From assembly GCA_031257955.1 (NCBI GenBank), contig JAIRNQ010000071.1:1-12036 (forward strand): 12,036 nucleotides of DNA, read 5' to 3'. Numbering within the stretch: position 1 is the stretch's first letter; every line of letters starts with the position of its first letter. The position numbers and the translations under genes are program-made. Source of the stretch: Deltaproteobacteria bacterium (lineage in GTDB: Bacteria > Desulfobacterota > Desulfarculia > Adiutricales > Adiutricaceae). Of the stretch, positions 1 to 7,290 are shown in pieces. The notes under the pieces are model-generated. The model was not told the DNA's origin and did not search any database. It saw nothing but the letters and a program-made list of their open reading frames with translations.

Positions 1-103
1 GATTGTTTTTGACCGAGCTGCGGGAAAAACATGGAAAGAAAAAATTACCTGGAAAACTGAGAAGATGCCATCAGGCCAGGTTATTCACGTGGTAGGTTGC
101 TGA
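1..103 (+). CDS. possible 3' end of a gene entering from the left edge, function unknown
   Basis: A frame starting at base 2 stays open for 33 codons to TGA at 101-103 and ends in residues PSGQVIHVVGC. It is rich in Lys, Trp and Glu and reads like ordinary protein. However, the frame starting at base 3 is also open, to TAG at 93-95, with a very basic peptide, so the frame is ambiguous. Openness this short is weak evidence in AT-rich DNA. I recognise no family. Base composition differs from the GC-rich genes further right, so if it is real it may belong to a different or transferred segment. Confidence 0.25.
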   Translation, partial: IVFDRAAGKTWKEKITWKTEKMPSGQVIHVVGC

Positions 104-222
104 ATTATGGTACTTAATATCACAATTTCTATCAGGATTGCTAAACACATCTTCACGTTCACAGCATACACCATAACATCTACCTACCGCCGTGACCCCT
201 CTTTCCAAAATACTTGAGTTTT

Positions 223-263
223 TTGTGAACGGTTTTAACGCACTAATTACCTTGTGAACGGTT
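223..263. repeat. 12-bp direct repeat, two copies
   Basis: TTGTGAACGGTT occurs at 223-234 and again at 252-263, start to start 29 bp. Two exact 12-mers this close are unlikely by chance. Repeated short sites inside the ends of an insertion sequence, or a pair of protein-binding sites, would look like this. Neither can be chosen from the window alone. Confidence 0.55.
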
Positions 264-408
264 ACTTAACATTGAAAACTAATTTATAGGCTGATGAATC
301 TAAATAATAACTTTTTCCCCCTACCAGTAAATATTAGTGTTGAATTATACTCCCATATTGGATAAGATTCCCAGCAAAAATTGGAAAAATCAAGTCGTCT
401 ATTTTTGG

Positions 409-430
409 ATTATGCCGTATTCGGCATAAT
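409..430. repeat. perfect inverted repeat (9-bp arms, 4-nt loop)
   Basis: The arms are ATTATGCCG (409-417) and CGGCATAAT (422-430), with loop TATT. TTGG flanks it on the left (405-408) and on the right (431-434). It lies about 30 bp before the AT-rich sequence gives way to GC-rich sequence. There is no T-run directly after it, so it is not a clear intrinsic terminator. A recombination or protein-binding site is possible; this is inference. Confidence 0.6.
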
Positions 431-624
431 TTGGATAATATGAACCGTCAGTAACACCAAAAATGCGCCCCGCTTCAGTTAAGTGCGAGACTACTAACTC
501 AACGGCTCAATCGTCACAAATACCTTCCCATCCTAACCCGCCTCGACCGAGGGTGACAATCCCGTTTAAAGATGTCGCCCCGCATCCATCAGCCCCAGCG
601 TATCTTAAGCGAGAGCGCGTGACT

Positions 625-651
625 CCAGAACCTGCTTCATATCGGTTCTGG
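625..651. repeat. inverted repeat (8-bp arms)
   Basis: CCAGAACC (625-632) and GGTTCTGG (644-651) are perfect complements around an 11-nt loop. No T-run follows on either strand, so its role is unknown. Confidence 0.4.
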
Positions 652-1043
652 GGCGTGCCCTAGACGGCTCTTATAGCTTCCCAGTAGCCAAGACAGAATT
701 TTTGGCCCCCACAATCCCAATGGGCACCCTATAGAGGCGGCCAAAGCCGATGGGGTGGCGCTAAACGCCGATTGCGCGACGCTACCCGGATGGCTCAAAG
801 CTTTCGTTGGCCGGATGAGCCAGCGGCCATCAAGGCTACCGTGGCGGCGATAGGGATTTTTACTACTGAGACCCAGAGGGGCCGGACGAACCAGGACTGA
901 GATTATCGCGAGCCTTGGACAAGGCTTGGGCGCCCTTGGGGGCTTCCGCAATCAAGCCCGTGAAAGTTTAAATTGTTTTTGACGCTTTTGTGCCGCCCGG
1001 CCGTCCTGGGCTCTGGGTCACCATGGCCCGGACCCAAACGATA

Positions 1044-1072
1044 GCGGCCAAGCCCGGAGTGGGCTTGGCCGC
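1044..1072 (-). terminator. strong stem-loop downstream of the methyltransferase pseudogene
   Basis: GCGGCCAAGCCC (1044-1055) pairs perfectly with GGGCTTGGCCGC (1061-1072) around a 5-nt loop, giving a 12-bp GC-rich stem. It sits about 90 bp past the stop codon of the minus-strand gene. On that strand it is followed only by a weak T-rich stretch, so it may be a 3'-end mRNA hairpin rather than a classical intrinsic terminator. Confidence 0.4.
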
Positions 1073-1160
1073 GGGGGAAAGGGCTGGCCAAGGCATGGCT
1101 GGCTAAGGTTTGGCTGGACCTTGGCGGGCGGGCCATTGGCCCGGCCAGCTGGGGGTCGGT

Positions 1161-2588
1161 CTAGCCGAGGGCTTTATTGGCGGCGGCCATGATGGCGTCC
1201 AGCTCCTTAATGGCCTCGGGGGGTATGGGGCTTTCCCGGGGGTCTTCGGCCTTGATCTTTTGGAACTTCTCCTCGGCCCGGTCGATGACCGTGGTCGGGT
1301 TCTCCAACCAGTTGGAGAGGGTCGGGCAAGTCATAAGCTCCGGGCGGTGGTGCTTTTCTTTGCGCAGGTATTTCATGGTGAGCTTACTGGAGAGGTACTC
1401 GCCCTTGTCTTTCTGGTCGATGATGTCTTCCACGGCCAAGGTTTCGGGGGTGACGTTGATGCCCGCCATAAAAGCCTTGAGGTAGTCGAGGATCTCGTTT
1501 ATGAGGATGAGCGAGTGGTGGCTATACAGGTTACCGCATTCCAGCGAACCGGCCCCGACCTGGAAGGTCACCCCGGTCAGGAGGCCCACCAGAATGTTGA
1601 TCCCGTATTGGAAGAGGACCTGGTGCGGCTGGCAGTCGCCGGAGAGGAGGCTGTTGGCCAAGCTCGGGATGCCGTAGAAGGCGCTCATCTGAGCCCCGGC
1701 GGCGGCCATGGCCATGATCTCCGGGGAGTGGGTGAGGCTAATGCCGGTTTTCATGTCCAGGTACTGGAAGAGGGTATAGTACCACTGGCCCAAGCCGGGA
1801 CAGAGGGCTTGGCAGAGGGCGACCGCCCCCAGAAATTCAGCCGTCATCTGGGTCATGCAGCCGGCCAGGGTGTAGGGGGCGCTCCCGCCCACCAGAACCG
1901 TCAACGGGGTCATGACGTTTACGCCATATTCGCCGCAGAGGATCAGGCGGTCGATCTCGTCGGCCGGGAAGCGCAGCGGGGCTATGACGCAGAAGATGCT
2001 GCTTAATATGGGCCGTTTTTTTAGGTTTTCCACACCGCCGACGGTGGCCGCGGCCATGTCCAGCTCGTACTTAAGGTGAGAGGCGCCGGTGGTTAGGCAC
2101 CAAAAATGCTTTTGGGTGTTTTACAGCACCAGCTTGGCCGTGGCGATGTCGTAGGTGGCCACTTCCAGATCGTGCGGGGTCATGGTGCTTGGGGCGTTAA
2201 TATGTTGAAGGTGGTTGACCAGCCTGATGGAGTCCACGGTGTCGGCCACGGTCAGCGGGCGGGCTTGGCAGGTGCGCATGTCGTAGAAAGAAAAAGGCCC
2301 GCCGCCTTGCCTAGTGTAGTAATTGCCAAGCTTCATGGTCATGTCGTGTTCCGGATTCCTGGCGGCGCACAAGAATTCCTTGGGCGCCTTGGCCAAGAGC
2401 TTTTCCACCGTGGCCTTGGGCAGGTAAACCCGCTTGCGATCGTCGGAAACAGTCGCCCCTTGGGCGGCTAAAGCCTCCTGGGCCTTGGGGTGGTCGATGG
2501 CCAAGCCGGCCTTGGCCAGAACCTCTAGGGCCGCCTCATGAATCCTCTGGACCTCGTCCTGGGTCAAAGGATTGTAAATGGGTAGCAT
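1161..2588 (-). pseudogene. MttB-superfamily (trimethylamine/betaine-type) corrinoid methyltransferase, interrupted by in-frame TAA
   Basis: Family members move a methyl group from a quaternary or tertiary amine to a cognate corrinoid protein in the cytoplasm. The gene starts at ATG 2586-2588 behind an excellent ribosome site. It reads 155 codons, meets TAA at 2121-2123, and continues in the same frame for 21 codons (NTQKHFWCLTTG and onward) and then 298 more to TAG at 1161-1163. The joined length of about 475 residues is close to the family norm of about 480-500, with no frameshift. The N-terminal part has the usual start (LTQDEVQRIHEAALEVL); the later part has the family-like SLANSLLSGDCQPHQ and GAGSLECGNLYSHHSLILINEI. 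The place where MttB carries pyrrolysine (about residue 330) is read with sense codons, so it resembles the non-pyrrolysine branch. TAA is not the pyrrolysine codon, and TAA and TAG both end other genes here. A Lys or Gln codon mutated to TAA would explain it; an assembly error is the main alternative. No corrinoid-protein gene is adjacent. Substrate unknown. Confidence 0.8.
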
Positions 2589-2597
2589 CAGAAAATA

Positions 2598-2604
2598 CCT
2601 CCTC
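2598..2604 (-). promoter_or_regulatory. ribosome binding site of the methyltransferase pseudogene
   Basis: The minus strand reads GAGGAGG, with 9 nt between it and the ATG at 2588. It is the best Shine-Dalgarno match in the window, so it fixes the start and shows that the initiation region is intact despite the internal stop. Confidence 0.8.
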
Positions 2605-2760
2605 GGGTATGCGCGTAGGGATGATTTCGGATGAGGATCGCCTCGCTTCGGCTCTTACGATAACCCCCATTTGCCAATAAAACGGAAACAGCCATTAGGC
2701 TCGGGCGAATTACGCGCGCCCGTTCGCGCTTTCGGCCATCCAAAAGCCTGCCCCAAGATC

Positions 2761-2796
2761 ATTATACGGATCATAATATAAGGCTTAGTCAGCCAA
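2761..2796 (-). promoter_or_regulatory. weak candidate promoter for the methyltransferase
   Basis: In an AT-rich patch the minus strand has TATAAT (2761-2766) and TATGAT (2770-2775) as -10-like boxes. The -35-like boxes TTGGCT (2791-2796) and CTGACT (2787-2792) give spacings of 15 and 20 bp, neither ideal. It would imply a leader of about 165 nt. Confidence 0.25.
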
Positions 2797-3046
2797 AATT
2801 AATGCATAAGTCACTTAAAGTTTAGGCCAAGGGACCCCCTGCCATGGCTCGGCTTCGGCCGCGTCCAATTCGGCCACGGAGCTTGCCAAATCAAGGTTTC
2901 GGCCTTTTGTCATTTTTCTATGACGAAATTCGCCGCCCGGCGACTTTTAGGTACGGGGGCCCGAAACTTCGAATACTATAGATGTATTTAGGGCCCTGAC
3001 AACTGGCTTTAAATCGCTTTTGGGAGATCGCCCCCCATTTCCTTGT

Positions 3047-3075
3047 TTGACATGATTCGATTATATTCTTTTATT
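3047..3075 (+). promoter_or_regulatory. candidate sigma-70-type promoter with no gene directly behind it
   Basis: A consensus TTGACA (3047-3052) is followed after 17 bp by TTTATT (3070-3075), a 4-of-6 match to the -10 box. The nearest plus-strand gene starts a kilobase downstream, behind a terminator. If active, it could drive a non-coding transcript ending near 3954. Confidence 0.3.
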
Positions 3076-3733
3076 TCGTCAATTTCCAGGTTTTTTCAAT
3101 GAGGGCAAAAATCATTTTCGGCCCAGTCGCCCTTTCCGGCCAAAGCCGTTTTGACGGAAAACCCGTTCGGGGAATTTTGGCCCCCTGGCCAGACTTAGGC
3201 CCCTCCCTTGGCTCTTGGTTGTCTTAAATATTTGACAAAAAATTTTACTTTCGTCCCGAATCGTAGTACAGTAATTCAAAACGAGACGAAAGCCCAACGC
3301 CAACTTAATTTTGGTCACGGGTTTTTCATTTAACCAAGCCTGAGTGTCTAAAGCCCGACTATCGATAGTTCGATCTGGCCCAACCCGGTTTTTGCCGGCT
3401 ACCCCGACCTTGGGGGTCAGCCCCTTCCGGGCCGTCCAACCGGTCCCGACCATAATGTGTCCCACCTGGGCCTTACGGTCGTCTTGCTTGGCATTGGCGA
3501 GACAGTATTCAATTTTCGCTTAAATCCGCTCCACCAAAGAGATATAATCCAAAAAGCTTAGCCCACAGGTAAAATTAATCCCGACAATTTGCCTTTTACC
3601 CGCAAATTTTTGTATAACATGTCCGTAAAGAATCGCCCATCTGGTTCCGGCTTCTCAGACCTTGGGCCTTCTGACGCCGGCCCGTTGGACTCCGGACCGT
3701 CAGACCCAGCCACTTCGTGGCTTAGGGCCCCTC

Positions 3734-3770
3734 CGGCCATTGGCCAACGGCCGCCGTTGCCCAATGGCTG
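3734..3770. repeat. long imperfect hairpin
   Basis: CCATTGGCCAACGG (3737-3750) and CCGTTGCCCAATGG (3754-3767) are complementary except at one position, with a 3-nt loop. Three further pairs, one of them a wobble, extend the stem outwards. No T-run follows directly, so a simple intrinsic terminator is unlikely. Confidence 0.5.
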
Positions 3771-3924
3771 GCGATAAGCGACCAAGAGGGCATATTTTCT
3801 TGAATACTTTTACGATCTTTTTTATCGGTCGATATTAGGAGCTAAATATTAGCACTTTATCGGCTAGGCCGACAGGATGACTAAATTCTGTTGGCGTTTG
3901 GGTTTTCCGTTCGAGCCTTGGCGG

Positions 3925-3954
3925 AAAAAATGGGGCCCCTAAAGCCCCTTTTTT
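3925..3954. terminator. bidirectional intrinsic terminator
   Basis: AAAAAA (3925-3930), stem GGGGC (3932-3936), 7-nt loop, stem GCCCC (3944-3948) and TTTTTT (3949-3954). The A-run and T-run can also pair, and each serves as the U-tract for one direction. It lies about 155 bp before the regulator start, so it either isolates that gene from upstream transcription or sits in its leader. Confidence 0.65.
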
Positions 3955-4108
3955 GGCGTTATTTTCACAGACCGGCCATGGAACCGCCGCTGACAACGGT
4001 TCGCCGCCCTGGCAGGAAACCCCGGCATTGCCGGGGCCTGGGCTGGCCTTGGCCCGCTTCCCACGTTCACGCTTTACCCCATTAGGCTTTAGGCTTTGGA
4101 CGCATGCC

Positions 4109-4906
4109 ATGATCAACGAAAAAGACCTTGATTCCCTGGGTTTAAATAAAAATCTAACCACCCTTTACTTGGCCGTGCTTAAGTCGGGCGTCCAGTCGGC
4201 CAGCCAGCTGGCCGCCGTGACCGGCTTGACCCGAAGCAACGTTTACGCCCTCATGCAACAATTATTGGCCAAAAACATGGTCAGTATCGATTTTAAGGGT
4301 ACCAAACGCCGCTATAAGGCCACGGACCCGATCATCCTAAACCGCTTGGCCGAAGACCGGCTAAGGGACATCCAACAACTCATGCCGGAACTCCAGGCCC
4401 TTTACGGCGCCGGCTCGGCCAACCCCAGAATCAGCTACTTTGAGGGCTCCACGGCCAGCGTTGCCGTTTTTGAGGAATTGGTTAACGTCACCGACAACAG
4501 CTACCGCTACTTTGGATCCCTTGACGCCCAACTGGCCGTTGAGGGCCAAGCCACGGTCAAACGCTCGGTCCAGAGGCGCCTCCAGAAGGGTATCCGCTCC
4601 CGGGCCATCCGGACCTGGGAGGCCGACGTGGCCGAACCGCCGGCCCTGGTCGGGGATCCCCAACTCCGGGAGGTGCGCTACTTCCCCAAGATGATCCCGC
4701 CCCATTGCCCGGATCTCTATATCTACGACCAGAAGCTGGCCATCCTTATGGCCGGGGGCGAGGGTTTTGCCCTAATCATAGAGAGCCTGGAGCTGTCGAC
4801 CCTCATGGGGGTCATCTGGGACATGATCTGGGATATCTCCCTGACCCTGGAAGATCTCCAAAAGTACCTGGCCTCCGGCAAGAAAGCCACCGGCAAAAAA
4901 TCCTAA
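4109..4906 (+). CDS. TrmB-family transcriptional regulator
   Basis: A 265-residue cytoplasmic DNA-binding protein. Residues about 12-75 form a winged helix: GLNKNLTTLYLAVLKSG, then SASQLAAVTGL and the recognition segment TRSNVYALMQQL, with a wing ending RRYKATDP. A linker helix (about 75-100) follows. Residues about 105-245 resemble the phospholipase-D-like effector part of TrmB proteins, with RYFGSLDAQL, QKGIRSRAI, LREVRYFP, DLYIYDQKLAILM and the TLMGVIWDMIW end. The family senses sugars or other metabolites and often controls transporters; the ligand here is unknown. I choose ATG 4109 because the family-like sequence begins there; the same frame is open back to 3953, but that part is low-quality sequence. 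The ribosome site is weak. The tail is Lys-rich. It faces the aminopeptidase and liv genes and could regulate them, by inference from position only. Confidence 0.85.
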   Translation: MINEKDLDSLGLNKNLTTLYLAVLKSGVQSASQLAAVTGLTRSNVYALMQQLLAKNMVSIDFKGTKRRYKATDPIILNRLAEDRLRDIQQLMPELQALYGAGSANPRISYFEGSTASVAVFEELVNVTDNSYRYFGSLDAQLAVEGQATVKRSVQRRLQKGIRSRAIRTWEADVAEPPALVGDPQLREVRYFPKMIPPHCPDLYIYDQKLAILMAGGEGFALIIESLELSTLMGVIWDMIWDISLTLEDLQKYLASGKKATGKKS

Positions 4907-5045
4907 CCCCACTCGGCCCCCCTCGTCCCCCCTTTCGGGGCAGCTCAGGCTAAGGCGCCCAGTGGGCCCCTCGCCGCCCTGGCTTCCAGGCCTGGGCCTC
5001 AGGGCCAGGCCAGGCCCGGATCTGAGGCCTTTTGCCGTTACCAAC

Positions 5046-5077
5046 CGCGGCCGCCAGGACAATATCAGGCGGCCGCG
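5046..5077. repeat. inverted repeat (10-bp arms)
   Basis: CGCGGCCGCC (5046-5055) pairs perfectly with GGCGGCCGCG (5068-5077) around a 12-nt loop. No T-run follows. It may stabilise or end the regulator mRNA about 140 bp past its stop. Confidence 0.4.
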
Positions 5078-5165
5078 TCCGTTTCCCCCAGTGGGCACGT
5101 CCCTTCGGGCGTTGTCGCTTAAATTTCCGCCCGTAAAGTCCCTTTCAATCACCCATTTTATTTTT

Positions 5166-5195
5166 TTGGCAAAGCGGCTTAATCCGTGGTATGAT
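5166..5195 (+). promoter_or_regulatory. candidate sigma-70-type promoter upstream of the aminopeptidase
   Basis: TTGGCA (5166-5171) and TATGAT (5190-5195) each match consensus at 5 of 6 positions and are 18 bp apart, in a locally AT-rich patch. A transcript from here would have an untranslated leader of about 440 nt before the aminopeptidase ATG. Confidence 0.45.
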
Positions 5196-5522
5196 TTGTG
5201 CCTTATAGTCCAGCCATTTTCGTTGGCGCGGTCGCCCTGGGGCGGGAGCGTTGGGAAATGGATCGTTTTCGTTGTCAGGCATCGCAAAGCCGCCAAAGCC
5301 TTCGCTTCCCTGGGACCGAGTCAACCCCGAAAAATCGTAAACCGTAGGCGCGGGTTTTTCGTTCTTCCCGTTCGCTACCCCTTTCCGGCCGCGACTTTAG
5401 GGTCGATCGGCTTAAGGGACGGGAGAGAAGGGCCCCGGTCGCCTCCGAGGGTCTCTGGCCCCCTTGGCCGCTTGTGGCCTTGCGTAGTGGCCGCTTGGCG
5501 AGCTTGTGCCCTGGCCACTTGA

Positions 5523-5549
5523 GACCCCAGACCGCCGCGGTCTGGAGTC
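5523..5549 (+). repeat. stem-loop in the aminopeptidase leader
   Basis: CCAGACCG (5527-5534) pairs with CGGTCTGG (5538-5545) around loop CCG. After one mismatch, GAC/GTC adds three more pairs. It lies about 90 bp before the start codon and has no T-run directly after it. Confidence 0.5.
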
Positions 5550-5603
5550 GTTCCCTTATCCAGCGTAATTTTTTCCGGCTGGCCCATTGCCCCAAGTTTT
5601 TAG

Positions 5604-5629
5604 CCCCTGGCTTGCCGGCCGGGGTTTTT
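5604..5629 (+). terminator. terminator-like hairpin just before the aminopeptidase ribosome site
   Basis: CCCC (5604-5607) pairs with GGGG (5621-5624), followed by five T (5625-5629). The interior contains CCGGCCGG, which could form a competing fold. The end of the T-run is three bases from the AGGTG ribosome site, so this could be a leader attenuator or a fortuitous GC hairpin. The stem is short. Confidence 0.3.
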
Positions 5630-5640
5630 ATAGGTGTTCC

Positions 5641-7065
5641 ATGAAAGAAGAGGAAAAGACTCCTGACGTTACAGCCGAAAAGGACGATCAGAAAGAAAAG
5701 AGAAAGTGCGTCTGGGAGCAAATCAACGAAGCTGAGCGGGCCGAGGTGGAAACGTTGGCCGCCGAGTATAAGGAGTTTTTAACCAAGGCCAAGACAGAGA
5801 GGGCCGTAAGCCAAACCATATTGGAAAAAACCAGCCAGGCCGGCTACGTGGATTTGGCCGGAGGCTCTTCGGCCAAGAAAGGCGGCTGGTTGGGGCACCA
5901 CGGCAAGCTTTTGGGGCTATTCGCGCCCGGCCATGACGATCCGCTGAACGGCTTCAATTTGATCGTGGCCCACGGCGACGCCCCCAGATTGGATCTTAAG
6001 CCCAAATGCGTTTATGAGGATATGGGCCTGGGACTTTTGAAGAGCAACCTTTACGGGGGGTTGAAAAAATTTCAGTGGCTGGCCAGGCCCTTGGCCATTT
6101 GGGGCTTCTGCGCCCTGAAGGACGGCCGCCACGTGGACATCCGCTTTGGCGAGGAACCGGGGGACCCGGTATTGACCATCACCGACATCCTGCCTCACCT
6201 GGACCGCAAAGTTCAAAGGGACAAGCGCCTTTCGGACGCCTTCCCGGCCGAGCGGCTAAACGTATTGGCCAACTCGCTGCCCGTGGACGACAAGAAGGCC
6301 AAGACCCGCTTCAAATCGGCCCTCCTGAAGATCTTCGAGGATCGCTGGGGCATCAAGGAAGACGATCTGATCTCCTCCGAGATCGAGATCGTCCCGGCCG
6401 GCTCGGCCCTGGAGGTCGGCTTCGACCGCTCCATGATCGGCGGCTACGGCCAGGACGACCGCCTGAGCGTTTTCACCGCTCTTAAAGCCTTACTTTCGAC
6501 GAAAAAGCCCAAACGGCCGCTCCTTTTGATTATCTTCGACCGAGAGGAGATAGGCAGCTTCGGCAGCACCGGGGCCGAAAGCAACTTTATCATGCGCCTG
6601 GCCGCGGCCGCCTTGGGCGCCGCCGGCAAAGAACCCTCCTGGTTAAACGTCCAGAAGGCTCTGGCCGCCACCCGGGCCCTATCGGCCGACGTGGAAGCCT
6701 CGGTGGATCCGACCTTTAAGGAAGTCCACGACGATCTTAACTCCGGCCTCTTGGGACACGGTCCTTGCGTGGTCCGTTACACCGGCGGGGCCGGTAAATA
6801 CGGGGCTTCCGAGGCCGGGGCCGAGTATATGGCCTTTATCAGGCGTATTTTTGACGAGGCCAAGGTCATCTGGCAAAGCACCCTTCTGGGCAAGCAGGAA
6901 GAGGGCGGCGGCGGGACGGTGGCCCACCTCATGGCCTATCACGGCATCAACGTGGTCGATAGCGGGCCGCCGCTTCTTTCCATGCACTCGCCCTTCGAGA
7001 TCTGTTCCAAGAGCGACGTCTGGATGAACGCCAAGGCCCAAAAAACTTTTTACGCCTCGGCCTAG
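5641..7065 (+). CDS. apeA: M18-family zinc aminopeptidase (aminopeptidase 1 type)
   Basis: A 474-residue cytoplasmic metallopeptidase that removes N-terminal residues from peptides, probably as a large oligomer like its relatives. The start is ATG 5641 with AGGTG just upstream; the frame is open to 5587, but the extra residues are not family-like. The first 45 residues are charged and may be helical. Expected dinuclear-metal residues are present: His111 in AHGDAPRLDLKP, Asp272-Asp273 in GQDDRL (one of the two), Glu302-Glu303 in FDREEIGSFGS (base plus ligand), Asp350 in LSADVEASVDP, and His449 in SMHSPFEICSKSDVW. Further family signatures are YGG (138-140), YTGGAGKYGASEAGAEY (380-396) and EGGGGTVAH (421-429). 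Length and order are typical and no key residue is missing. It ends in TAG. Next to an amino-acid importer it suggests peptide and amino-acid use for nutrition. Confidence 0.95.
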   Translation: MKEEEKTPDVTAEKDDQKEKRKCVWEQINEAERAEVETLAAEYKEFLTKAKTERAVSQTILEKTSQAGYVDLAGGSSAKKGGWLGHHGKLLGLFAPGHDDPLNGFNLIVAHGDAPRLDLKPKCVYEDMGLGLLKSNLYGGLKKFQWLARPLAIWGFCALKDGRHVDIRFGEEPGDPVLTITDILPHLDRKVQRDKRLSDAFPAERLNVLANSLPVDDKKAKTRFKSALLKIFEDRWGIKEDDLISSEIEIVPAGSALEVGFDRSMIGGYGQDDRLSVFTALKALLSTKKPKRPLLLIIFDREEIGSFGSTGAESNFIMRLAAAALGAAGKEPSWLNVQKALAATRALSADVEASVDPTFKEVHDDLNSGLLGHGPCVVRYTGGAGKYGASEAGAEYMAFIRRIFDEAKVIWQSTLLGKQEEGGGGTVAHLMAYHGINVVDSGPPLLSMHSPFEICSKSDVWMNAKAQKTFYASA

Positions 7066-7101
7066 CCAAGGCGTAAGGCCTAAGGCTTTTGCTTTCGACC
7101 A

Positions 7102-7119
7102 AAAACGGCGCGCCGTTTT
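7102..7119. terminator. palindromic terminator-like hairpin between aminopeptidase and livK
   Basis: AAAACGGCG (7102-7110) and CGCCGTTTT (7111-7119) form a perfect 18-bp palindrome, with CC and GG outside it and one unpaired A. An A-run and a T-run flank the GC core, as in a bidirectional terminator. The 225-bp gap suggests livK is transcribed separately. Confidence 0.45.
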
Positions 7120-7246
7120 GGCCAGCGATCAAGTTTTTCCCCAAGTCTAAAATCCCCCATTCGGCGGCCCGTTTTATCGTCCCGCCTTGGCAGAGGCCGA
7201 GAGGCCCCAGATTTTGGCCAGAAACGATTCCTTTTTTGCCCGTTTT

Positions 7247-7263
7247 TCGCCAGGTTTTGGCGA
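7247..7263. promoter_or_regulatory. inverted repeat upstream of livK, possible operator or leader hairpin
   Basis: TCGCCA (7247-7252) and TGGCGA (7258-7263) flank GGTTT, 27 bp before the livK ATG. It may be an operator or a small 5' hairpin. No clear promoter boxes were found nearby. Confidence 0.3.
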
Positions 7264-7278
7264 TTCATTTTAGTCTTT

Positions 7279-7285
7279 AAGGTGG
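7279..7285 (+). promoter_or_regulatory. ribosome binding site of livK
   Basis: AAGGTGG lies 5 nt before ATG 7291. An in-frame GTG at 7282 falls inside this site, so ATG 7291 is the better start. Confidence 0.6.
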
Positions 7286-7290
7286 ACGCG

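Larger units (their letters stand above)
104..462. other. AT-rich stretch without a recognised gene
   Basis: All plus-strand frames close quickly. One minus-strand frame is open through roughly 64-270, but it has no convincing start or ribosome site and encodes nothing I recognise. The stretch holds the direct repeat at 223-263 and the hairpin at 409-430. Composition is clearly more AT-rich than the rest of the window, and the change to GC-rich sequence falls just after the hairpin. This could be the flank of a mobile or transferred segment, but no transposase, integrase or target-site duplication is visible. Confidence 0.5.
463..1160. other. GC-rich region with no convincing gene
   Basis: Short open frames exist on both strands (for example 463-663 plus and 637-951 minus). 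Their translations are Pro/Arg/Ser-rich, have no domain I recognise and have no good ribosome sites, so I treat them as chance. The region holds a hairpin at 625-651 and, near its right end, the strong hairpin downstream of the methyltransferase pseudogene. It may be decayed sequence, but no parent gene can be named. Confidence 0.5.
2589..4108. other. 1.5-kb divergent intergenic region, no recognised gene
   Basis: It separates the minus-strand methyltransferase from the plus-strand regulator. The longest open frame (minus, 3112-3465, 117 codons) is basic and matches nothing I know; a Gly/Pro/Ser-rich one at 3558-3785 looks like chance. What the region does hold: AT-rich promoter-like patches near 2761-2796 and 3047-3075, a long hairpin at 3734-3770, two ATATTAG copies 14 bp apart (3832 and 3846), a terminator at 3925-3954, a 7-bp perfect hairpin at 4020-4036, and a 7-bp tandem repeat TTAGGCT at 4082-4095 just before the regulator start. 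A non-coding RNA is possible but not demonstrable. Confidence 0.5.
4907..5640. other. 730-bp region between regulator and aminopeptidase, no gene seen
   Basis: Open frames on both strands (for example plus 4962-5522) give Pro/Arg/Gly-rich translations without domains, and I treat them as chance. The region holds a GGCCTGG/CCAGGCC hairpin (4989-5011), an inverted repeat at 5046-5077, a promoter-like pair at 5166-5195, and two stem-loops just before the aminopeptidase (5523-5549 and 5604-5629). The last part may be a long untranslated leader. Confidence 0.5.

Noticed and set aside
972..983. ATTGTTTTTGAC also present at 2-13
   Set aside because: A 12-bp low-complexity match with no continuing similarity or structure; not counted as a repeat element.
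1110..2006. Long plus-strand open frame of 298 codons opposite the methyltransferase
   Set aside because: It is the complement of the MttB-like coding sequence, whose minus-strand translation carries family motifs; the plus translation is Gly/Val/Asp-rich with no domain.
2121..2123. Pyrrolysine-type recoding of the in-frame stop
   Set aside because: Pyrrolysine is coded by TAG and lies near residue 330 of MttB; this stop is TAA at residue 156, and TAG itself ends both this gene and the aminopeptidase.
3112..3465. 117-codon minus-strand open frame
   Set aside because: No ribosome site, no recognisable domain, and it lies in a region without coding character.
3835..4161. 108-codon minus-strand open frame overlapping the regulator start
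   Set aside because: It crosses the terminator at 3925-3954 and the start of a well-supported plus-strand gene, and its sequence has no recognisable features.
4954..4964. GGCGCCCAGTG shared with the start of the livG-livF spacer element (11521-11531)
   Set aside because: Only 11 GC-rich bases match and the similarity does not continue, so it is probably chance.
4962..5522. 186-codon plus-strand open frame before the aminopeptidase
   Set aside because: Pro/Arg-rich with no domain or ribosome site; it reads through an inverted repeat and a promoter-like patch, as expected of chance openness in GC-rich DNA.
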